From positions 853,631 through 917,630 of the forward strand of contig NZ_BMZF01000001.1 of assembly GCF_014652655.1 (NCBI RefSeq): a DNA stretch of 64,000 bases, given 5' to 3'. The position numbers were made by a program, and so were the translations under genes. The notes beneath the pieces are model-generated. The model was not told the DNA's origin and made no database searches. It was given only the letters and a program-made list of their open reading frames with translations. Origin of the DNA: Paramylibacter ulvae (GTDB lineage: Bacteria; Pseudomonadota; Alphaproteobacteria; Rhodobacterales; Rhodobacteraceae). Below, one piece after another: positions 28,673 to 38,208 of this stretch (positions are counted from its first letter, which is position 1; every line of letters starts with the position of its first letter).

Positions 28673-29824
28673 TTACGCCAACGCTGATTTCAACGCCTGT
28701 TCCAGATCAGCAATCAGATCATCGGCGTTTTCAATGCCAACGGACAGGCGCAACAGGTTGGGCGGTGTGCCGTAATCGGGGCCCTCAACGGTAAAGCGAT
28801 GTTCGATCAAGCTTTCAACACCGCCAAGCGATGTCGCCGGCAGGAATAGGTTTGTGCTGGCCGCGACATTGCGGGCTTGGTCCTCTGATCCATTCACACG
28901 AATTGATAACATCCCGCCAAATCCACGGATCATTTGGCGTTTTGCAACATCGTGACCTGAATCATTGGGCAGGCCTGGGTATTGAACAGCCTCTATCAGC
29001 GGGTGGTTTTCGAAATGTGAGGCGATTTTCAGGGCATTGGCACAGGCTGCATCCCAGCGCACATATAATGTGCGCAAACCGCGCATCAATAACCATGATT
29101 CAAAACCGGGCAGGGCGGTGCCCTGTAATTTGCGCACTTCGCGCATGTCTTCCCAACGTGGGTTTTGATCGTTGGTGCATAATACACCCGCCGTCACATC
29201 CGAATGACCGTTCAGATATTTTGTGGCCGAATGGAAAACGATATCCGCACCCAATTCCAAGGCGCGTGTTGTGGGTGGGGGTGCGGTTGTGGAATCAACC
29301 ACCAATATCGCACCGTGCGTGTGTGCAATGCCCGCAACGGCGGCGATGTCTGTTACCGCCCATGTCGGGTTGGTGGGTGTTTCGACCCATACCATTGCCG
29401 TATCATCGCGCATCACGTTTCGCAGGTTATCCAAATCCGCGGGTGTGTATTTCGACAGGGTTAAATAACCTTTGTCCGCTTGGCGTTGCATCCAAACCAA
29501 TACGCCAAAATACATGTTTTCGGGCACCACGATATGTGCCCCCGCTGGCAATGATTCCAAAACTGCACAGGCTGCGGAAAGACCAGAGTTGAACAGCATC
29601 GCATCATTAGCACGTTCAATTTCGGCCAAAACCGTTTCACATTGTAAACATGTTGGCGTGCCATAGCGCGAATAGATATATCCGCGCGTTTCATAATCAT
29701 CATCACGCGCATAAGTGGCGGCGGTGTGAATGGGGGCAATGACCGCGCCCGTTACAGGATCAATTTGCCCTGCGGCCTGTGCCGCGATGGTTTCGGGTGA
29801 CAGGCGGTCATTGCGTTTTTTCAT
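28673..29824 (-). CDS. Cys/Met metabolism PLP-dependent enzyme
   Basis: This 383-residue enzyme belongs to the cystathionine gamma-synthase/lyase family. The pyridoxal lysine is in FHSATKYLNGHSD. Other family marks are YSRYGTPTC, VETPTNPTWAVTDI and LGGVESLIEHR. It may act as cystathionine gamma-synthase, beta- or gamma-lyase, or a methionine-gamma-lyase-like enzyme; the family cannot be split by eye. It is the third gene of the leftward operon fabI-gpt-this gene-ABM protein, 6 bases after gpt. Confidence 0.85.
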   Translation of the reverse strand: MKKRNDRLSPETIAAQAAGQIDPVTGAVIAPIHTAATYARDDDYETRGYIYSRYGTPTCLQCETVLAEIERANDAMLFNSGLSAACAVLESLPAGAHIVVPENMYFGVLVWMQRQADKGYLTLSKYTPADLDNLRNVMRDDTAMVWVETPTNPTWAVTDIAAVAGIAHTHGAILVVDSTTAPPPTTRALELGADIVFHSATKYLNGHSDVTAGVLCTNDQNPRWEDMREVRKLQGTALPGFESWLLMRGLRTLYVRWDAACANALKIASHFENHPLIEAVQYPGLPNDSGHDVAKRQMIRGFGGMLSIRVNGSEDQARNVAASTNLFLPATSLGGVESLIEHRFTVEGPDYGTPPNLLRLSVGIENADDLIADLEQALKSALA

Positions 29825-29830
29825 GGCTGT

Positions 29831-30334
29831 TTAGCGTCCGCGATAAGGTTCGACATATTGCAATGCCATATCCCAAGGAAAGAATATCCACGTATCTTGG
29901 GACACTTCGGTGATAAAGCTTTGCACCTGTGGGCGTCCCTTTGGTTTGGCGTAAACAGTGGCGAAATGCGCGTTTGGCAACATTTCACGCACCACTTCCA
30001 GTGTTTTGCCGCTGTCGACCAGATCGTCGATCACCAACACGCCCGTACCATCGCCAACCAATTCGGCATCTGGTGATTTTAGAACCGTTGCCTTGGATGA
30101 TTGATCTTGGTGGTCGTATGATTTTACGCTGATGGTATCAACTGTGCGGATATCCAATTCACGCGCCACAATCATTGCAGGGGCCATGCCGCCACGTGTG
30201 ATTGCAACAACTGCTTTCCATTCGCCATCATTGGGGCCTTTGCCATCCAGACGCCATGCCAATGCGCGGCTGTCGCGGTGGAGTTGATCCCAGCTTACGT
30301 GGAAACCTTTTTCATGGGGGAGTTGTGTTGTCAT
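29831..30334 (-). CDS. gpt: Xanthine phosphoribosyltransferase
   Basis: This 167-residue enzyme salvages xanthine and guanine by joining them to phosphoribosyl pyrophosphate. The PRPP-binding loop is [15 protein letters not shown]. The N-terminal [15 protein letters not shown] and [21 protein letters not shown] fit Gpt, as does the C-terminal WIFFPWDM. Its ATG overlaps the fabI stop (ATGA), so the two are coupled; the link between purine salvage and fatty-acid synthesis is only positional. Confidence 0.92.
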   Translation of the reverse strand: MTTQLPHEKGFHVSWDQLHRDSRALAWRLDGKGPNDGEWKAVVAITRGGMAPAMIVARELDIRTVDTISVKSYDHQDQSSKATVLKSPDAELVGDGTGVLVIDDLVDSGKTLEVVREMLPNAHFATVYAKPKGRPQVQSFITEVSQDTWIFFPWDMALQYVEPYRGR

Positions 30335-31152
30335 TCTTTGCGTCCTGTAACGACGTCAATATCGGGGGCATCTTCGGCCTTCATTCCGACCACGTGATAG
30401 CCTGCATCAACGTGCAGGTTTTCGCCCGTCACGCCAGATGACAGATCAGACAACAGATACATCGCAGATTTACCAACATCCGCCGTGGATACATTGCGGC
30501 GCAGTGGTGAGTTCAATTCGTTCCATTTCAGGATGTAGCGGAAATCACCAATGCCCGATGCGGCCAACGTTTTAATTGGCCCTGCGGACAGCGCATTCAC
30601 ACGAATGTTTTTCGGGCCCAAATCCATTGCCATGTATTTGACAGATGCTTCCAATCCGGCCTTTGCAATGCCCATGACGTTATAATGGGGCATCACCATT
30701 TCCGCACCGTAATAGGTGAGGGTGAGCAATGAACCACCATCGGGCATCATTTTTTCTGCGCGCTGGGCAATGGCGGTGAATGAATAAACAGAAATATCCA
30801 TCGTCATGCGGAAATTTTCCGCACTGGTATCAACATAACGTCCGCGCAATTCGTTTTTGTCGGAAAAGCCAATGGCGTGAACGACAAAGTCCAACTTGCC
30901 CCATTTTTTCTCGAGCGTGGCGAATAATGTGTCGATGGATTCTGAGTTTGTGACATCACATTCCAAAACCATGTCGCAACCGATGCTTTCTGCCAATGGC
31001 AGTACACGTTTGCCCAATGCTTCACCTTGGTAAGAAAACGCCATTTCGGCACCTTGTTCATGACAAGCCTGCGCAATGCCCCATGCGATGGACTGTTTGT
31101 TGGCGACGCCCATAATCAGGCCGCGTTTGCCATCCATTATGCCTTTGCTCAT
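30331..31152 (-). CDS. fabI: Enoyl-ACP reductase (NADH)
   Basis: This 273-residue enzyme performs the last reduction of each fatty-acid elongation round and is the target of triclosan-type inhibitors. The cofactor region is [17 protein letters not shown]. The catalytic tyrosines and lysine lie in [21 protein letters not shown]. The C-terminal [17 protein letters not shown] is typical of FabI. It is the first gene of a four-gene leftward operon and is divergent from pdxH. Confidence 0.95.
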   Translation of the reverse strand: MSKGIMDGKRGLIMGVANKQSIAWGIAQACHEQGAEMAFSYQGEALGKRVLPLAESIGCDMVLECDVTNSESIDTLFATLEKKWGKLDFVVHAIGFSDKNELRGRYVDTSAENFRMTMDISVYSFTAIAQRAEKMMPDGGSLLTLTYYGAEMVMPHYNVMGIAKAGLEASVKYMAMDLGPKNIRVNALSAGPIKTLAASGIGDFRYILKWNELNSPLRRNVSTADVGKSAMYLLSDLSSGVTGENLHVDAGYHVVGMKAEDAPDIDVVTGRKE

Positions 31153-31290
31153 ATTTTGACCTTTTCGTTTGTGTTTGCACTGGTTTAATTCATGCGACCC
31201 GCTGCATCAAGCATTCTAGCGTCAATTTTGCACTTGTCGCATTGTGGTAACAAACCTAAGCATATAATCGCGAAAAGATGGAGATCGTGA

Positions 31291-31896
31291 ATGTCAGACA
31301 GAACAGGTATCTTTGCGGGCGAAAACCCGTTCGAATTGGTCAAGGATTGGCTGGCAGAGGCGCGCGATCTGGAGCCCAACGATCCAAACGCAATGTCATT
31401 GGCAACCGTGGACAGCACAGGCATGCCAAATGTGCGTGTTGTTTTGTTGAAAGACATCACCGATGATGGCTTCGTTTTTTACACAAATTACGAAAGCGCA
31501 AAGGCACAGGAATTGGCATCCGCAGGTAAGGCTGCATTTGTTATCCATTGGAAATCGCTGCGCCGTCAAATCCGTGTGCGCGGCACAATCGAGCGTTTCG
31601 ATAATTCCGCAGCGGATGCATATTATGAATCGCGATCCGTTGCGAGCCGCATTGGCGCTTGGGCAAGCGATCAATCGCGCCCATTGGAAAGCCGTGAAGT
31701 GTTGCAAAAACGTGTCGATGCGATGCGCCGCGAACATGGCGGTGACCCCAAACGCCCGCCGCATTGGGGTGGGTATTGTATTACCCCTTTTGAAATTGAA
31801 TTTTGGGCCGATGGAGCGAACCGTTTGCACGACCGTTTCGTGTGGAAACGAAGTAATGTCAAAGATGAATGGAATATTCAGCGCCTCAACCCATAG
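31291..31896 (+). CDS. pdxH: Pyridoxine/pyridoxamine 5'-phosphate oxidase
   Basis: This 201-residue FMN enzyme makes pyridoxal 5'-phosphate. Family marks are [60 protein letters not shown] and the C-terminal [13 protein letters not shown] with WNIQRLNP. The length is normal. The start has GGAGATCGTGA upstream. It is divergent from the fabI operon, with about 140 bp between. Confidence 0.95.
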   Translation: MSDRTGIFAGENPFELVKDWLAEARDLEPNDPNAMSLATVDSTGMPNVRVVLLKDITDDGFVFYTNYESAKAQELASAGKAAFVIHWKSLRRQIRVRGTIERFDNSAADAYYESRSVASRIGAWASDQSRPLESREVLQKRVDAMRREHGGDPKRPPHWGGYCITPFEIEFWADGANRLHDRFVWKRSNVKDEWNIQRLNP

Positions 31897-32000
31897 GGGT
31901 CAATTCTTTGATATTCTAATAAATTTAAGTAAATTCAAAAAAATTCCGTGCACTTTGACTGGTTTTAGTCTTAAAACATGGGCAAGGGGATTTCGGTGAA

Positions 32001-32498
32001 ATGATACAGAAGACTGGTAAGATAAAGTGGTTCGACACCGCCAAGGGTTTTGGCTTTGTCGTTGATGATCACGGTGGAGCGGACATTTTGTTGCACGCAA
32101 ATGTTCTGCGCGATTTCGGGTTGAGCTCCGTTGTCGAAAATTCGGTGATCGTTGCAGAGACCGTTGAAACAGAGCGTGGGCAACAGGTGACCAAGATCGT
32201 GTCATTGGATTTGCCCGATGCGCAAACCGTGCAAAGTGATATGCAAATCCCACAGGGCGATTTTTCCGCGCTGCCATTGTTGGCCGCACGCGCCAAGTGG
32301 TTTGATAAAACCAAAGGTTTCGGATTTGTGAATGTCTTTGGTTCATCTGATGATATATTCCTACACGTAGAAGTGTTACGTGCATATGGCATGGCGGAAT
32401 TACAGCAGGGTGAAGCAATTGCGATCAAATTATCAGATGGCCCAAGGGGCAAAATGGTTGTCGAAGTGCGACCTTGGGATTTTGCGATTCCTCGCTAG
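32001..32498 (+). CDS. Cold-shock protein with two CSD domains
   Basis: This 165-residue protein contains two cold-shock domains in tandem, at residues 4-68 and 96-160. Each carries the RNA-binding motif KGFGFV and a second motif (DILLH, DIFLH). Such proteins bind single-stranded RNA and act as RNA chaperones or antiterminators. The double form is common in Rhodobacterales, and the leader of about 100 bases before the start is AT-rich. Its 3' end overlaps the DUF192 gene in another frame. Confidence 0.92.
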   Translation: MIQKTGKIKWFDTAKGFGFVVDDHGGADILLHANVLRDFGLSSVVENSVIVAETVETERGQQVTKIVSLDLPDAQTVQSDMQIPQGDFSALPLLAARAKWFDKTKGFGFVNVFGSSDDIFLHVEVLRAYGMAELQQGEAIAIKLSDGPRGKMVVEVRPWDFAIPR

Positions 32499-32958
32499 CG
32501 TTATTATCGCGCTGAGCTTTGCCAGCGCAGCATTTGCCAAAACATGTCAGATTGACGTTGTGAACCTGCGATGGGATGGGGGCGCTGTGCGTTTCCAGAC
32601 CGAGGTGGTTGATACAGTTCAGGAACGCGCACAGGGTTTGATGCATCGAGAGTCTATGCCTCGATATTCGGGAATGTTATTCGTTTATGATCGCGCCCAA
32701 CCCGTATCATTTTGGATGGAAAACACATTGATCCCGCTGGATATGTTATTTTTTGATTCCGCGGGGCGTTTGCAACATATCCATGAAAATGCCGTGCCAT
32801 TGGATCGCAGCAGCATCTATGGCGGTGAATCGATTCAATATGTTTTGGAAATTAATGGTGGCGTGGCGGCGAAATTACGTATTCCCGTGGGTGCAGAAAT
32901 CCAGCACCCGTCAATTTTAAATGAATTTGCGTCCTGGCCATGCAAGGAAATGCAATAA
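32482..32958 (+). CDS. DUF192 family exported protein
   Basis: This 158-residue protein has a signal peptide (MRFLASVIIALSFASAAFA) and one DUF192 domain, with ERAQGLMHRESMPRYSGML, VSFWMENTLIPLDMLFFD and VLEINGG as the family marks. The function of the family is not known. I propose the TTG at 32482, because it gives the short family-like signal peptide; ATG codons at 32437 and 32380 are alternatives. It overlaps the cold-shock gene by 17 bases, so translation is probably coupled. The start is uncertain; the gene is not. Confidence 0.85.
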   Translation: MRFLASVIIALSFASAAFAKTCQIDVVNLRWDGGAVRFQTEVVDTVQERAQGLMHRESMPRYSGMLFVYDRAQPVSFWMENTLIPLDMLFFDSAGRLQHIHENAVPLDRSSIYGGESIQYVLEINGGVAAKLRIPVGAEIQHPSILNEFASWPCKEMQ

Positions 32959-33012
32959 GGCGCGATTTAGGGCTTTTCAATCCTGCAGGAGTTTTGTAAA
33001 CGCTGCATCAGT

Positions 33013-33089
33013 CGGGGCGTGGCGCAGTCTGGTAGCGCACTTGTTTTGGGTACAAGGGGTCGTTGGTTCGAATCCAGCCGTCCCGACCA
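33013..33089 (+). tRNA. tRNA-Pro (anticodon UGG)
   Basis: A full cloverleaf can be drawn. The acceptor stem CGGGGCG pairs with CGTCCCG (one G-T), the anticodon arm CTTGT-TTTGGGT-ACAAG gives anticodon TGG, the T arm is GTTGG-TTCGAAT-CCAGC, and an encoded ACCA ends the gene. A strong terminator follows. Confidence 0.97.
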
Positions 33090-33094
33090 TTTTC

Positions 33095-33146
33095 AAAAAT
33101 CACAGTTGAACCGTTGCATCGCGCAATATGTTCACTGTGATTTTTT
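33095..33146 (+). terminator. Intrinsic terminator of tRNA-Pro
   Basis: AAAAATCACAGT-GAAC pairs with GTTCACTGTGATTTTT (about 16 bp with one bulged T) and ends in a run of six T. It starts six bases after the tRNA. Confidence 0.85.
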
Positions 33147-33563
33147 GCATTTAAACTGTCTTTTGCGCCACTGGGCTGTCATGGAATCGTTACATCAAGC
33201 GGTTATTGTGAAGAAGTGTGATTCAACCACAACATGTTGATAAGTAGCGTCACATTTATGCCCTATTTTGCTATCCCTGCTAAAACATTCACTAAATTTT
33301 AAGTGACGTTTACGTGCCTTTGACAATTCGCTCACCGCATCTTGTGGATAGGTTTCTGTCAATAACAAAATCTTGAAAAAATCGTAAAATTTCCGTTGAC
33401 CGATTCAGTGTGATCGTACACTTTGTGCAGACAGCAATCGCAAACACAACATCTGGTGTATCGCTACAAGTGATACGCAATTATTTGAAACCGCCAAGGG
33501 GGCTAAGACGTCGGTTAACGACGCTGGAGTCGCGGGCATTATTAGTGACCAATAGGGGCAGCA
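33147..33563 (+). promoter_or_regulatory. nrdJ control region and structured leader
   Basis: These 417 bases carry no plausible gene. A possible promoter is TTGACC (33396) with TACACT 15 bp on. A 16-bp near-palindrome at 33444-33459 resembles an NrdR box, and a weaker copy starts exactly 31 bp upstream at 33413. A DnaA-box-like TGTGGATAG lies at 33343-33351, and a palindrome CAACATGTTG at 33230-33239. Downstream, two short hairpins can be drawn: a 7-bp stem at 33458-33476 and a 5-bp stem at 33509-33523 enclosed by CCGC/GCGG. Assignments to regulators are inferred from layout. Confidence 0.5.
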
Positions 33564-36500
33564 ATGAAAATTGAACGTCGTTTTACGCAAGAAAACAAAG
33601 ACGCATACGCAGATATCGCATTTCACAAAACAACATCTGAAATTCGCAACCCAGACGGGTCCGTGGTGTTTTCATTGGAAGGTGTGGAAGTGCCAGAATC
33701 ATGGAGCCAAGTTGCAGCGGACGTGATCGCACAAAAATATTTCCGCAAAGCCGGTGTCTCAGCAGATTTGGTTAAACTTGCAGAAGACGACGTTCCAGAA
33801 TTTTTGTGGCGCTCTGCACCAGCAGATGGCCAACAAGTGAAATCTGGTGATGAATATTCTGGTGAAACATCATCCAAACAAGTGTTCGATCGTTTGGCAG
33901 GTGCTTGGGCATATTGGGGTTGGAAAGGTGGCATGTTTGATTCTGAATCAGATGCGCGCGCTTATTATGATGAAATGCGTTTCATGCTGGCCAACCAAAT
34001 GGCCGCGCCAAACAGCCCACAGTGGTTTAACACAGGTTTGCACTGGGCATATGGCATTGATGGCCCATCACAAGGGCACCATTACGTTGACTACAAAACA
34101 GGCGAGCTGACAAAATCGACCAGCTCTTATGAACATCCACAGCCACATGCGTGTTTCATCCAATCCGTTGGTGATGATTTGGTGAATGACGGCGGTATCA
34201 TGGATTTGTGGGTGCGCGAAGCACGTCTGTTTAAATACGGCTCGGGCACTGGCACCAACTTTTCCTCCCTGCGTGGTGCGAACGAGTCGCTTGGCGGCGG
34301 CGGTAAATCATCTGGCTTGATGTCCTTCCTGAAAATTGGGGACAGGGCCGCCGGCGCCATCAAGTCGGGCGGCACAACACGCCGCGCTGCGAAAATGGTG
34401 ATCTGTGATATGGACCACCCAGATGTTGAAGAATTCATCAGCTGGAAAGTGAAAGAAGAGCAAAAGGTTGCATCCCTTGTTGCCGGTTCAAAATTGCACG
34501 AAGTGAAATTGAACGAAATTTTTGAAGCGATCCGCACGTGGGATGGCGCAGAGAATGATGCGTTTGATCCAAAATCAAACACGGCATTGAAAGCGGCGAT
34601 CAAATCCGCGAAAAAATCCATGATCCCCGAAACATATGTAAACCGTGTGTTGCAATATGCACGCCAAGGTTATTCATCCATTGAATTCCCAACATATGAC
34701 ACCGATTGGGATTCAGAGGCTTACGTGACCGTTGCAGGGCAAAATTCAAACAACTCTGTGCGTGTTACAGATGCGTTTTTAAAAGCAGTCAAAGCAGACG
34801 CCGATTGGGAATTGATCCGCCGTACCGATGGCAAAGTTGCCAAAACGGTAAAGGCACGCGATCTGTGGGAAGAAGTTGGCCACGCGGCATGGGCTTGCGC
34901 CGATCCGGGTGTGCAATATCACGACACAATCAATGCATGGCACACATGCCCAGAAGACGGCGCGATCCGTGGATCAAACCCGTGTTCCGAATATATGTTC
35001 CTTGATGATACGGCCTGTAACCTTGCATCCATGAACCTGTTGAAATTCTACAAAGATGACACGTTCATGGCCGATGATTACATGCACGCATGTCGTTTGT
35101 GGACAATGACATTGGAAGTGTCTGTTTTGATGGCACAATTCCCATCACCTGAAATCGCAGAGCGTTCATATAAATTCCGCACATTGGGTCTTGGTTACGC
35201 CAACATCGGTGGCTTGTTGATGAACATGGGCTTTTCATACGACAGTGATGAAGGGCGTGCATTATGTGGCGCATTGACCGCCGTAATGACAGGTGTGTCA
35301 TATGCAACATCTGCTGAAATGGCCAAAGAGTTGGGCCCATTCCCAGGGTATGCGAAAAACGCACAACATATGTTGCGTGTCATGCGTAACCACAAACGCG
35401 CGGCATTTGGCAAAAAAGCAGGCTACGAAGGGTTGGAAGTGAAGCCAGTAGCCCTAGATCACAAAAACTGCCCTGATAAAATCTTGTCCGAATTGTCCAA
35501 AACCGTTTGGGAAGAGGCCGTCGCACTGGGCGAACAGCACGGGTATCGCAACGCACAGGTTTCTGTGATCGCACCAACAGGTACAATCGGTTTGGTTATG
35601 GATTGTGACACCACAGGGATCGAACCAGATTTCGCATTGGTGAAATTCAAAAAATTGGCCGGTGGTGGTTATTTCAAAATCATCAACCAATCGGTTCCTG
35701 CGGCATTGGCAAAACTTGGCTATGGCACGGCACATTCCGAAGAAATCGTTTCATATGCGGTTGGGCATGGTTCCATGGGCAATGCGCCTGACATTAACCA
35801 TACGACACTGACAGGCCATGGTTTTGGCAAGGCAGAACTGGATAAAATCGAAGCAGCATTGCCAACAGCATTTGATATTCGTTTTGTGTTCAACCAATGG
35901 ACATTGGGTGAAGATTTCTGCAAAGGCACATTGGGCATTCCAACGGCATTGTTGAACGACCCATCATTTGATTTGCTGACACATCTTGGGTTTAGCAAAA
36001 AACAAGTTGAGGCCGCGAATAACCACATTTGTGGTACGATGACACTGGAAGGTGCACCGCACCTGAAGAAAGAGCATTACGATGTGTTTGATTGTGCCAA
36101 CGCATGTGGCAAAATCGGTACGCGCTATTTGTCCGTGGACAGCCACATCACCATGATGGCAGCGGCGCAATCTTTCATCTCTGGTGCGATTTCAAAAACC
36201 ATCAACATGCCAAATGATGCAACAATCGAAGAATGCCAAGCGGCATATGAATTGTCATGGTCATTGGGTGTAAAGGCGAACGCGCTTTATCGTGATGGAT
36301 CGAAATTGTCACAACCATTGTCTGGTGCACTGATCGACGATGATGATGACGACATCGAAGAAGCGTTGATGGACGCACCCGCAGGGGATCGCGCACAAAT
36401 CTTGGCCGAAAAGATCGTCGAGAAAATTGTGATCAAAGAGGTTCAAAAACGCAGCCGTGAAAAACTGCCAGAGCGCCGCAAGGGGTACACCCAAAAGGCC

Positions 36501-37214
36501 ATCGTTGGTGGGCACAAGGTTTATTTGCGCACAGGTGAATACGAAGACGGCAAAATCGGTGAGATTTTCATTGATATGCACAAAGAGGGTGCGGGTTTCC
36601 GCGCCATGATGAACAACTTTGCCATCGCAGTTTCTGTTGGGCTTCAATATGGGGTGCCATTGGAAGAATTCGTTGATGCATTCACATTCACGCGTTTCGA
36701 TCCCGCTGGCATGGTTCAGGGCAACGACAGCATCAAAAATGCGACATCCGTTCTGGATTACATTTTCCGCGAATTGGCAGTGTCATATCTGGATCGCACA
36801 GACCTTGCGCATGTGAAACCAGAGGGCGAGAGCTTTGACACATTGGGTCGTGGTGTGGAGGAGGGTGCATCAAATGTGCAAAACCCATCCGAAGAAAATT
36901 TGGCTGTGATCAAACAAGTGTCTTCATCGGGTTATCTGCGCAAGCGCTTGCCACAAGAATTGATGGTGCTGCAAGGTGGGCAATCACAATTGTTCACAGT
37001 TGACACAGGCGTTGCCACCGAGGCTGTCGCAACAGAAGCCGTTGCCGCCGCCGTTGTGGAAACAGCAGCCATGCCAAAATTGGACGAACGTGCCAAAGCA
37101 AAAATGCAAGGCTATGAAGGGGACGCATGTGGCGATTGCGGGAATTACACATTGGTGCGCAATGGCACCTGTATGAAGTGTAACACCTGCGGCGCGACAA
37201 GCGGTTGTAGCTAA
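33564..37214 (+). CDS. nrdJ: B12-dependent ribonucleotide reductase (class II)
   Basis: This 1216-residue adenosylcobalamin-dependent enzyme reduces ribonucleotides to deoxyribonucleotides. The N-terminal part holds [10 protein letters not shown] and [16 protein letters not shown]. The active-site region is [21 protein letters not shown], with the radical-site stretch [19 protein letters not shown]. The C-terminus ends in a CxxC-rich zinc-ribbon-like tail ([15 protein letters not shown]) that probably carries reducing power to the active site. The size is typical for the long alphaproteobacterial form. It makes DNA synthesis dependent on B12. It is flanked by structured RNA on both sides. Confidence 0.97.
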   Translation: MKIERRFTQENKDAYADIAFHKTTSEIRNPDGSVVFSLEGVEVPESWSQVAADVIAQKYFRKAGVSADLVKLAEDDVPEFLWRSAPADGQQVKSGDEYSGETSSKQVFDRLAGAWAYWGWKGGMFDSESDARAYYDEMRFMLANQMAAPNSPQWFNTGLHWAYGIDGPSQGHHYVDYKTGELTKSTSSYEHPQPHACFIQSVGDDLVNDGGIMDLWVREARLFKYGSGTGTNFSSLRGANESLGGGGKSSGLMSFLKIGDRAAGAIKSGGTTRRAAKMVICDMDHPDVEEFISWKVKEEQKVASLVAGSKLHEVKLNEIFEAIRTWDGAENDAFDPKSNTALKAAIKSAKKSMIPETYVNRVLQYARQGYSSIEFPTYDTDWDSEAYVTVAGQNSNNSVRVTDAFLKAVKADADWELIRRTDGKVAKTVKARDLWEEVGHAAWACADPGVQYHDTINAWHTCPEDGAIRGSNPCSEYMFLDDTACNLASMNLLKFYKDDTFMADDYMHACRLWTMTLEVSVLMAQFPSPEIAERSYKFRTLGLGYANIGGLLMNMGFSYDSDEGRALCGALTAVMTGVSYATSAEMAKELGPFPGYAKNAQHMLRVMRNHKRAAFGKKAGYEGLEVKPVALDHKNCPDKILSELSKTVWEEAVALGEQHGYRNAQVSVIAPTGTIGLVMDCDTTGIEPDFALVKFKKLAGGGYFKIINQSVPAALAKLGYGTAHSEEIVSYAVGHGSMGNAPDINHTTLTGHGFGKAELDKIEAALPTAFDIRFVFNQWTLGEDFCKGTLGIPTALLNDPSFDLLTHLGFSKKQVEAANNHICGTMTLEGAPHLKKEHYDVFDCANACGKIGTRYLSVDSHITMMAAAQSFISGAISKTINMPNDATIEECQAAYELSWSLGVKANALYRDGSKLSQPLSGALIDDDDDDIEEALMDAPAGDRAQILAEKIVEKIVIKEVQKRSREKLPERRKGYTQKAIVGGHKVYLRTGEYEDGKIGEIFIDMHKEGAGFRAMMNNFAIAVSVGLQYGVPLEEFVDAFTFTRFDPAGMVQGNDSIKNATSVLDYIFRELAVSYLDRTDLAHVKPEGESFDTLGRGVEEGASNVQNPSEENLAVIKQVSSSGYLRKRLPQELMVLQGGQSQLFTVDTGVATEAVATEAVAAAVVETAAMPKLDERAKAKMQGYEGDACGDCGNYTLVRNGTCMKCNTCGATSGCS

Positions 37215-37373
37215 GCATCAGCATGCCTCGATCTAATGGCGGGGCATGCGACGAATACGCGGTGAATATCGCCGTGCAACAAGGTTCGGGGCGGGTGCGC
37301 TCGCCCCAGCGTTTTCAGGCCGCAGGCATAAATCGGTACCGAGCAGTACAACGATGAGCCTGAAAATCTAACT
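37215..37373 (+). ncRNA. Candidate structured RNA behind nrdJ
   Basis: The 160 bases between the nrdJ stop and its terminator fold well by eye. A 10-bp stem lies at 37221-37249 (GCATGCCTCG / CGGGGCATGC), a 6-bp stem at 37260-37274, a GC-rich hairpin at 37288-37307 (GGGGCG / CGCCCC), and a longer-range stem TTTTCAGGC / GCCTGAAAA (37312-37320 with 37358-37366) that encloses the palindrome TCGGTACCGA. No matching reading frame is present. It could be a 3'-derived small RNA or an mRNA-end structure. It resembles no RNA family I can name. Confidence 0.4.
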
Positions 37374-37401
37374 AGGGGGATTTCGATCCCCCTATTTTTT
37401 T
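37374..37401 (+). terminator. Intrinsic terminator behind nrdJ
   Basis: AGGGGGAT-TTCG-ATCCCCCT is a perfect 8-bp stem with a TTCG tetraloop, followed by ATTTTTTT. It is the strongest terminator in the window. Confidence 0.92.
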
Positions 37402-37417
37402 GTCTGAATTTTGGGTG

Positions 37418-38203
37418 TTAACGGGGCAGCGATTCAATCGCTTTTATCATCGCCGCACGTGTGCGTTTGGCCACGGATACGTTTGGGCGTTTTTCATCCT
37501 GCGTCAGATGCGCAAACACAATCGTGGTTTCATCGCGTTTTGCCCAGCCCACAAACCAGCCCCAGCCGCGATCATAATCAAACCCACCCGATGGTTTGCG
37601 CGGATAGGCAGAACCAGTTTTGCCCCAGACCTGCCAGCCGTGATTGGCGGAAAATTCGGTGACGATTGCCAAGGTTTTATCAATCGCGCTGTTTTCCACG
37701 GGCAAATCATACGTGATCAGTTTTGATATAAACTGTACCTGTTCACGGGGGGAAATTTGCAATGATGAATTGATCCAACCTCGTTCCAGCCCGTTGTTTT
37801 TGCCCTCGTCCCCAGACAGATCAGCGTTGCCAAACCCAAAATCACGGGCGTATTGTTCAATGCGTGTTTGTCCAAGTGATTTTGCGATTTGTTGGGAATA
37901 CCAGACAACGGAATATTGCAACCAACGCGCGGGCGTTGTGTCGGTTTTCCAATTGGCACCACCCCAGGCAACATATCCATCACGATAAGGAATGCTGGGC
38001 GTTTGCGCATCAAGTAGAAAACCCGCATCGTAACCCATGACGGCCAGCGGAATTTTGAATGTGGATGCGGGCGTATATCGCGCATTGCAATCACCGATTT
38101 CACGCACCGTGTTATGTGTATCTGTGTCAACGACAATTTGGCATAGCGTGTTTGCGGATGCACTCAGCGCCAAAAACATGCCACTGGCAAAGGGGGCAAG
38201 CAT
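37418..38203 (-). CDS. Class D beta-lactamase (OXA-like)
   Basis: This 261-residue protein has a signal peptide (cleaved near ASANTL) and the serine beta-lactamase class D motifs: PASTFKIPLA (active Ser and Lys), SVVW (SxV), FGNADLSG (the YGN position, with Phe) and VWGKTGSA (KTG). WINSSLQISPREQVQFI is also typical of OXA enzymes. It should hydrolyse some beta-lactams in the periplasm. I start at the ATG at 38203; a TTG at 38212 overlaps the MFS stop. It is probably co-transcribed with the MFS gene. Confidence 0.9.
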   Translation of the reverse strand: MLAPFASGMFLALSASANTLCQIVVDTDTHNTVREIGDCNARYTPASTFKIPLAVMGYDAGFLLDAQTPSIPYRDGYVAWGGANWKTDTTPARWLQYSVVWYSQQIAKSLGQTRIEQYARDFGFGNADLSGDEGKNNGLERGWINSSLQISPREQVQFISKLITYDLPVENSAIDKTLAIVTEFSANHGWQVWGKTGSAYPRKPSGGFDYDRGWGWFVGWAKRDETTIVFAHLTQDEKRPNVSVAKRTRAAMIKAIESLPR

Positions 38204-38208
38204 TCGGA

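Noticed and set aside
28831-29592. Open frame of 253 codons on the + strand
   Set aside because: It is the shadow of the PLP enzyme gene, with no domain and an unlike residue composition.
33147-33563. Cobalamin riboswitch in front of the B12-dependent reductase gene
   Set aside because: No B12 box or other conserved core could be drawn, and B12 riboswitches normally repress the B12-independent enzymes, not nrdJ.
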